Positions 5,758 through 9,142 of a stretch of 9,142 nucleotides of DNA are shown here, piece after piece; position 1 is the stretch's first letter, and the number at the start of each line of letters is the position of its first letter. The notes beneath the pieces were generated by a model that was not told where the DNA came from, did no database searches, and saw only the letters and a program-made list of their open reading frames with translations. Source of the DNA: CAYTRS01 sp964440305 (GTDB taxonomy: Bacteria > Patescibacteriota > Minisyncoccia > Moranbacterales > JAKLHP01); NCBI GenBank assembly GCA_964440305.1, contig CAYTRS010000024.1, forward strand, positions 1 to 9,142. Reading direction: 5' to 3'. A program made the translations under genes and the position numbers.

Positions 5758-6174
5758 ATGCAGATCAATGAATTGAAAATAGCCAAGAGAAAAAAACGCA
5801 AGAGAATCGGCCGCGGTGGAAAAAGGGGAACTTACAGCGGCAAAGGAAACAAGGGGCAAAAAGCGAGAAGCGGAGCGAAAATAGATCCCCTTTTTGAAGG
5901 CGGACGATCTTCATTAACAGAAAGAATGAAAAAAATCGGAGGATTTAAATCCATAAAGCCCAAAAAAATAAACTTTAATTTGGACATTTTAGACAAGAAT
6001 TTCAAGGAAGGTGAGGAAATAAGCCCCAAGAGCTTGATGGAAAGAGGATTGATCAAAAAAGTGCAGATGCACAGCAAGATAAAAATACTCGGAGACGGAA
6101 AAATATCCAAAAAACTGACTTTCGCAAAAGAAATTTCTTTTTCCGAATCCGCTAAAAAAGCTCTTCAAAAATAG
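5758..6174 (+). CDS. rplO: Large-subunit ribosomal protein uL15
   Basis: uL15 is a late-assembly protein that threads a long basic N-terminal arm through 23S rRNA. The arm is evident: KRKKRKRIGRGGKRGTYSGKGNKGQKARSG (about residues 10-39). It is followed by FEGGRSSLTERMKKIGGFKS. The globular C-terminal domain contains LMERGLIKKVQMHSKIKILGDGKISKKLTFAKEISFSESAKKAL, matching the family end. Length 138 is a little below the E. coli value of 144, with no missing motif. Its start lies one base after the rpsE stop, suggesting coupled translation. It ends in TAG and is followed by a promoter-like element before secY. Confidence 0.97.
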   Translation: MQINELKIAKRKKRKRIGRGGKRGTYSGKGNKGQKARSGAKIDPLFEGGRSSLTERMKKIGGFKSIKPKKINFNLDILDKNFKEGEEISPKSLMERGLIKKVQMHSKIKILGDGKISKKLTFAKEISFSESAKKALQK

Positions 6175-6193
6175 GAATATTGAGTTGTCGATG

Positions 6194-6202
6194 TGGTATA
6201 AT
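6194..6202 (+). promoter_or_regulatory. Extended -10 promoter for secY-adk-map
   Basis: TGGTATAAT at 6194-6202 is a consensus extended -10 element (TGN plus TATAAT). No good -35 hexamer lies 16-18 bases upstream; TTGAGT at 6180-6185 is too close (11 bases). Extended -10 promoters often work without a -35. The expected start, about seven bases on, is near 6209, which is the first paired base of the long leader hairpin. It lies just after rplO, a sensible place for an internal promoter. This is a sequence match only. Confidence 0.55.
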
Positions 6203-6325
6203 AATAAAAGTTTAAAGTGCAAAGTTAAAAGTGAAAAGTTAAGGAGTCCGAGGAGGACATGCTAACATGTGAATTAATTTATTCCTTAGCTTTAAGTTTT
6301 GCGCTTTAAGCTGTACTCTTTTATT
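6203..6325 (+). repeat. secY leader hairpin with AGGAGG and mini-ORF in the loop
   Basis: The spacer after the promoter forms a long inverted repeat. The outer stem pairs 6209-6223 with 6298-6312, 15 continuous pairs including two wobbles. Pairing continues through 6224-6226 with 6295-6297. The inner stem pairs 6235-6245 with 6283-6293, 11 pairs including one wobble. Left-arm bases 6227-6234 bulge out. The 37-base loop contains GTCC...GGAC and ACATG...CATGT mini-stems, AGGAGG at 6251-6256, and ATG at 6259 opening a 16-codon frame that ends at 6309. The arms resemble the AAAGTAAAAAG family (AAAGTGCAAAGTTAAAAGTG) but are diverged. The candidate secY start TTG at 6299 is buried in the right arm, whereas GTG at 6326 follows 13 bases after it. 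Confidence 0.75.
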
Positions 6326-7597
6326 GTGTTTGATAAAATAGCCCAAATTTTCAGGGTAAAGGAGCTTCGCAACAAGATACTTTTTATCTTGATGATTTTG
6401 GTTATTTTCAGAGTGGCGGCAAACATTCCTTTGCCGGGGGTAGATGTTGGAAGGCTTAAGGATCTTTTTGAAAGCAATCCGTTTCTGGGAATGTTAAACA
6501 TATTTTCAGCCGGAGGCTTAAGCAATATTTCCATTGTTCTTCTGGGAGTAGGGCCTTACATTACCGCTTCCATTATTATGCAGCTTTTGACGATGATTAT
6601 CCCGAAATTGGAGCAGATTTACAAGGAAGAGGGGGAGGCCGGAAGGCAAAAATTCAACATGTGGACACGGTGGCTGACTGTTCCGCTGGCGGCTGTCCAG
6701 TCGGTAGCAATGATATCACTCCTTCGCTCGCAAGGAGTAATGGGGGATCTCAATTCCTTTGATACGGGAGTGATTATTATGGTAGCGACTGCCGGAACCG
6801 TATTTTTGATGTGGCTCGGAGAACTAATCACTGAAAAGGGAATTGGAAATGGAGTGTCGCTGATTATTTTTGCCGGAATAGTTGCCGGCCTTCCCGCAAG
6901 CGCCGCGCAAATCGCGTCTATTTTTGATTCCACCCAGTTTTTCACCTATCTTTTGTTCGGAGCGGTGGCGATTGTTACGATTGCCGGAGTGGTGATAGTC
7001 ACGGAGGGGCAGAGAAACATCCCGATTTCCTATGCCAAAAGAATCCGGGGGAACAAAATGTATGGCGGAGTTTCTACGCATTTGCCATTGCGGGTGAACC
7101 AAGCGGGAGTCATTCCGATTATCTTTGCGGTTTCCATTATGCTTTTTCCAAGCATGATCGCGAGCCTATTTTTGCGCTCGGGAAATGAAACAGTTTCCGC
7201 GGCTGCCTCTTTTATAAATAACATTTTCCAAAATCAGTGGTTTTACGGATCGTTTTATTTTATTTTGGTGGTCATGTTCACTTATTTTTATACCGCGGTT
7301 GTTTTTGATCCCAATAAAATTTCCGAGAATCTCCAGAAACAGGGCGGTTATGTTCCCGGAATTAGGCCCGGCCGCCTCACGGCGGAATATCTTTACCGCG
7401 TTATGAACAGAGTTACGCTGGCCGGATCGGTTTTCTTGGGAATAATCGCCATACTTCCGCTTATCGTAACCGCGCTTACCGGAATCCAGGCGCTTTCCAT
7501 TGGCGGAACCAGCATTCTGATAGTGGTCGCCGTGGTAATTGAGCTTGTCAAGCAGATCGAAAGCCAGCTGACAGTGAGGGAATACGAAGGATTTTAA
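6326..7597 (+). CDS. secY: Preprotein translocase channel subunit SecY
   Basis: SecY forms the protein-conducting channel of the inner membrane with SecE and SecG, moving unfolded chains out or into the bilayer. About ten hydrophobic segments are visible. Family motifs include the first-helix region with RVAANIPLPGVD, the plug and second-helix region GGLSNISIVLLGVGPYITASIIMQLL, EKGIGNGVSLIIFAGI, the cytosolic loop RNIPISYAKR, RVNQAGVIPIIFA, KQGGYVPGIRPG, and the end QIESQLTVREYEGF. I choose GTG at 6326 (MFDKIAQIF, 423 residues). A TTG at 6299 would add nine residues (MRFKLYSFI) but lies inside the paired right arm of the leader hairpin and gives an atypical N-terminus. The final YEGF is the normal family end without the extra Lys tail. 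An extended -10 promoter upstream may drive it apart from the ribosomal genes. Confidence 0.97.
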   Translation: MFDKIAQIFRVKELRNKILFILMILVIFRVAANIPLPGVDVGRLKDLFESNPFLGMLNIFSAGGLSNISIVLLGVGPYITASIIMQLLTMIIPKLEQIYKEEGEAGRQKFNMWTRWLTVPLAAVQSVAMISLLRSQGVMGDLNSFDTGVIIMVATAGTVFLMWLGELITEKGIGNGVSLIIFAGIVAGLPASAAQIASIFDSTQFFTYLLFGAVAIVTIAGVVIVTEGQRNIPISYAKRIRGNKMYGGVSTHLPLRVNQAGVIPIIFAVSIMLFPSMIASLFLRSGNETVSAAASFINNIFQNQWFYGSFYFILVVMFTYFYTAVVFDPNKISENLQKQGGYVPGIRPGRLTAEYLYRVMNRVTLAGSVFLGIIAILPLIVTALTGIQALSIGGTSILIVVAVVIELVKQIESQLTVREYEGF

Positions 7598-7707
7598 CGG
7601 AAATTTTTAATTTTATAAATAATTTTTTAATGTCTTAATTGTTTAAAAATTTTATCATTCAAGCATTATTTAAAAATTAAAAAATTAAAAATTATAAAAT
7701 TCCAATT
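7598..7707 (+). repeat. AT-only hairpin spacer secY-adk
   Basis: This 110-base spacer is almost pure A and T. AATTTTTAATTTT at 7602-7614 is the exact reverse complement of 7681-7693 (13 pairs). AATTTTTTAAT at 7621-7631 is the exact reverse complement of 7676-7686 (11 pairs), so the two pairings compete for the same right-arm bases. The arms are tandem TTAAAAA units. No terminator T-run follows a GC stem. No promoter or Shine-Dalgarno motif stands out. AT richness makes chance pairing more likely here than in the other spacers. Confidence 0.5.
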
Positions 7708-8349
7708 ATGAATTTTATTATTCTCGGGCCACAAGGAAGCGGAAAAGGAACACAAGCGATATTCCTTGCGAAAAAGTACAATTTGGAGCATGTTGATGTC
7801 GGATCGGCGCTTCGGGAAATTTCAGAGAATAACACGCTTTTAGGAAAAAGGCTTAACGAGATTATTAATGTCAAAAAAGAGCTGGTTTCCAATGAAATAA
7901 TCGGGGAGGTTTTGGAACACAAGCTTGCGGATATTCCGGAGAACAAAGGAATTATCATTGACGGCGCGCCGAGAAGATTCGAACAAATAAAAATCGTGGA
8001 AGACGCGCTTTTGAAATTCGGAAGAAAGATTGACAAAGTCATTTCTATCAATATATCTCCGGAGGAATCAATCAAGAGGATTTCAAAGAGGTTTGACTGT
8101 TCCGAGTGCGGAGCCAGGCTGATTATGGGAGAAGACATTGAAACTGCAAAAGATCCCTGTCCAAAATGCAAAGGAAAAATCGAACAGAGAAAAGACGATA
8201 CTCCGGAAGGGGTGAGAAAGCGGCTTTCCATATTTCAGGAAGAGACTGTTCCAGTAATTGAAGAATATCGTAGGAATGGAATACTTCTGGAAGTTGAAGG
8301 AGAGGGAGAAGAAAGGGAAATATTTAATAAAATAGTAAAAAATTTATAA
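7708..8349 (+). CDS. adk: Adenylate kinase (zinc-lid form) with variant AMP-binding segment
   Basis: Adk interconverts ATP plus AMP and two ADP in the cytoplasm. The P-loop is GPQGSGKGT (7-15). The LID holds four Cys, Cys131-x2-Cys134 and Cys151-x2-Cys154, a zinc site as in Gram-positive enzymes, followed by RKDDTPEGVRKRL (161-173) with the catalytic Arg and Asp residues. Length 213 is typical. The AMP-binding side is unusual: the common STGDxLR is DVGSALR (30-36), so Thr31 and Asp33 are Val and Ser while Arg36 remains. DGFPR is DGAPR (85-89), with the AMP-contacting Arg and the downstream Gln93 kept. AMP is still the likeliest substrate, but a shifted preference among nucleoside monophosphates is possible. 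The position between secY and map is canonical. Confidence 0.95.
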   Translation: MNFIILGPQGSGKGTQAIFLAKKYNLEHVDVGSALREISENNTLLGKRLNEIINVKKELVSNEIIGEVLEHKLADIPENKGIIIDGAPRRFEQIKIVEDALLKFGRKIDKVISINISPEESIKRISKRFDCSECGARLIMGEDIETAKDPCPKCKGKIEQRKDDTPEGVRKRLSIFQEETVPVIEEYRRNGILLEVEGEGEEREIFNKIVKNL

Positions 8350-8445
8350 ACGCGGCTGTTTTATAGAGAAAAAATTATTTTTTCTTTTCTGCGCTAGGAC
8401 TGCGAAAGCCGAAAAAATAATTTCTTCTCTATTTAGATAAATGCA
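8350..8445 (+). repeat. Long near-perfect hairpin spacer adk-map
   Basis: Positions 8363-8384 pair with 8411-8432 over 22 positions with one A-C mismatch. The 26-base loop contains TGCGCTAGGACTGCGAAAGCC. An alternative CGGCT (8353-8357) with AGCCG (8407-8411) would compete with the stem base. The right arm is not followed by a T-run on the + strand, so it is not a classical intrinsic terminator. Its sequence is unrelated to the other spacers, but its size and placement are the same. No Shine-Dalgarno motif precedes map. Confidence 0.75.
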
Positions 8446-9142
8446 ATGAGTATGCTGAACGAAAATGAAATAGCGTCTTTGCGGAAAGGAAGTAAAATAC
8501 TCTTGAGCGTTATGAATGCTCTGGAAGGCGAAATTTCTATCGGAGAGAATACCGCAAAAATTGACGAATTGGCAGAGGAGCTGATCTTAAAAGCAGGGGG
8601 AAGGCCTGCTTTTAAAAACTATGGCGCGGAAAACGGAAAACCATTTCCGGCAACTATTTGCGCGTCGCTTAATGACGAAGTCGTGCATGGGATACCTTCC
8701 GAAAAAGTGATTTTGAAAAACGGGGATCTTTTGAAAATTGACGTTGGAATGGAATATCAAGGAGTGTTTTCCGACATGGCGCGGACTTTCGCAGTCGGTG
8801 AGATAGGCTATACTGCCCGGAAACTCATGGAAGTCACGGAGCAGTCTTTTTGGGAAGGAATTAAGAATCTCAAATCCGGTTCGCTTTTGAGCGATTATTC
8901 CAAAGCGGTGCAAAGGTTTGTCGAAAAAAACGGATTTTCGGTGGTGCGGAACCTGGTCGGGCACGGAATTGGAAAAAAACTCCACGAAGATCCGCAGATT
9001 CCAAATTACTATGACCGGAGATATTATGATGTAAAGCTAAAAGAGGGAACGGCACTGGCGCTTGAGCCGATGGTTAATCAAGGGGATTTCCGGACAAAAC
9101 TCCAAAAAGACGGCTGGACATTCAGAACCAGAGATGGAAAAC
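8446..9142 (+). CDS. map: Methionine aminopeptidase type I, partial (runs off right edge)
   Basis: Map removes the N-terminal Met from nascent proteins at the tunnel exit, using a two-metal centre. The visible 232 residues start MSMLNENEIASLRKGSKIL and show the pita-bread fold motifs. NDEVVHGIP carries the substrate-site His81. KIDVGMEYQGVFSDMARTFAVG holds the metal ligands Asp99 and Asp110. VGHGIGKKLHEDPQIPNY holds His173, and ALALEPMV holds Glu207. The window ends just after WTFRTRDGK, immediately before the segment that should carry the last Glu ligand (QFEHT-type), so about 20 residues are missing. The ATG at 8446 is preferred; one at 8452 would remove two residues, and ATG at 8441 stops after two codons. 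There is no SH3-binding or zinc-finger N-terminal extension. Confidence 0.96.
   Translation, partial: MSMLNENEIASLRKGSKILLSVMNALEGEISIGENTAKIDELAEELILKAGGRPAFKNYGAENGKPFPATICASLNDEVVHGIPSEKVILKNGDLLKIDVGMEYQGVFSDMARTFAVGEIGYTARKLMEVTEQSFWEGIKNLKSGSLLSDYSKAVQRFVEKNGFSVVRNLVGHGIGKKLHEDPQIPNYYDRRYYDVKLKEGTALALEPMVNQGDFRTKLQKDGWTFRTRDGK

Noticed and set aside
6299..6325. TTG at 6299 as the secY start.
   Set aside because: It lies inside the paired right arm of the leader hairpin and adds MRFKLYSFI, atypical for SecY. GTG at 6326 gives the usual N-terminus.
7598..7707. Intrinsic terminator after secY.
   Set aside because: The inverted repeat has no GC stem and no defined T-run after the right arm, and adk-map continue the canonical cluster.

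Overview
This window is one stretch of the conserved S10-spc ribosomal protein superoperon, read entirely on the + strand. In order it holds rplV (uL22), rpsC (uS3), rplP (uL16), rpmC (uL29), rpsQ (uS17), rplN (uL14), rplX (uL24), rplE (uL5), rpsZ (zinc-type uS14), rpsH (uS8), rplF (uL6), rplR (uL18), rpsE (uS5), rplO (uL15), secY, adk and the first part of map, which runs off the right edge. The window opens just as rplV starts. No stretch longer than about 150 bases lacks a gene. I see no tRNA, rRNA, CRISPR array, transposase or minus-strand gene.

The organism is most likely a Candidate Phyla Radiation (Patescibacteria) bacterium, probably of the Parcubacteria side. The evidence is as follows. 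rpmD (uL30) is cleanly absent between rpsE and rplO, where only one base separates the two genes; loss of uL30 is a known CPR trait. The DNA is AT-rich and the coding strand purine-rich. Shine-Dalgarno motifs are nearly absent before the starts. The proteins are small, with Parcubacteria-like sequence in uL15, uL16 and Adk. All 16 complete genes end in TAA or TAG and none in TGA. The finer placement is inference.

The gene content is ordinary, but the spacing is not. Gene junctions fall into two classes: 27 bases or fewer (nine junctions, including one 8-base overlap), or 86 bases or more (seven junctions). All seven long spacers hold an inverted repeat that runs from just after the upstream stop to just before the next start. 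They are at 568-655, 2575-2660, 3739-3832, 4238-4331, 6203-6325, 7598-7707 and 8350-8445. At least four unrelated sequence types share this plan. Two of the spacers, around rpsH, are part of a perfect 104-base direct repeat that begins in the last codon of one gene and ends with the start codon of the next.

The genes work together in making and placing protein. The ribosomal proteins build both subunits, SecY is the membrane channel for exported chains, Map trims the initiator methionine from new chains at the tunnel exit, and Adk balances adenine nucleotides. An extended -10 promoter before secY probably starts a separate secY-adk-map transcript whose 5' end would fold into a long hairpin. 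Further points of interest are a 73-residue charged tail on uL22, a mini-ORF in the secY leader hairpin with the only AGGAGG seen in any spacer, and an altered AMP-binding segment in Adk.
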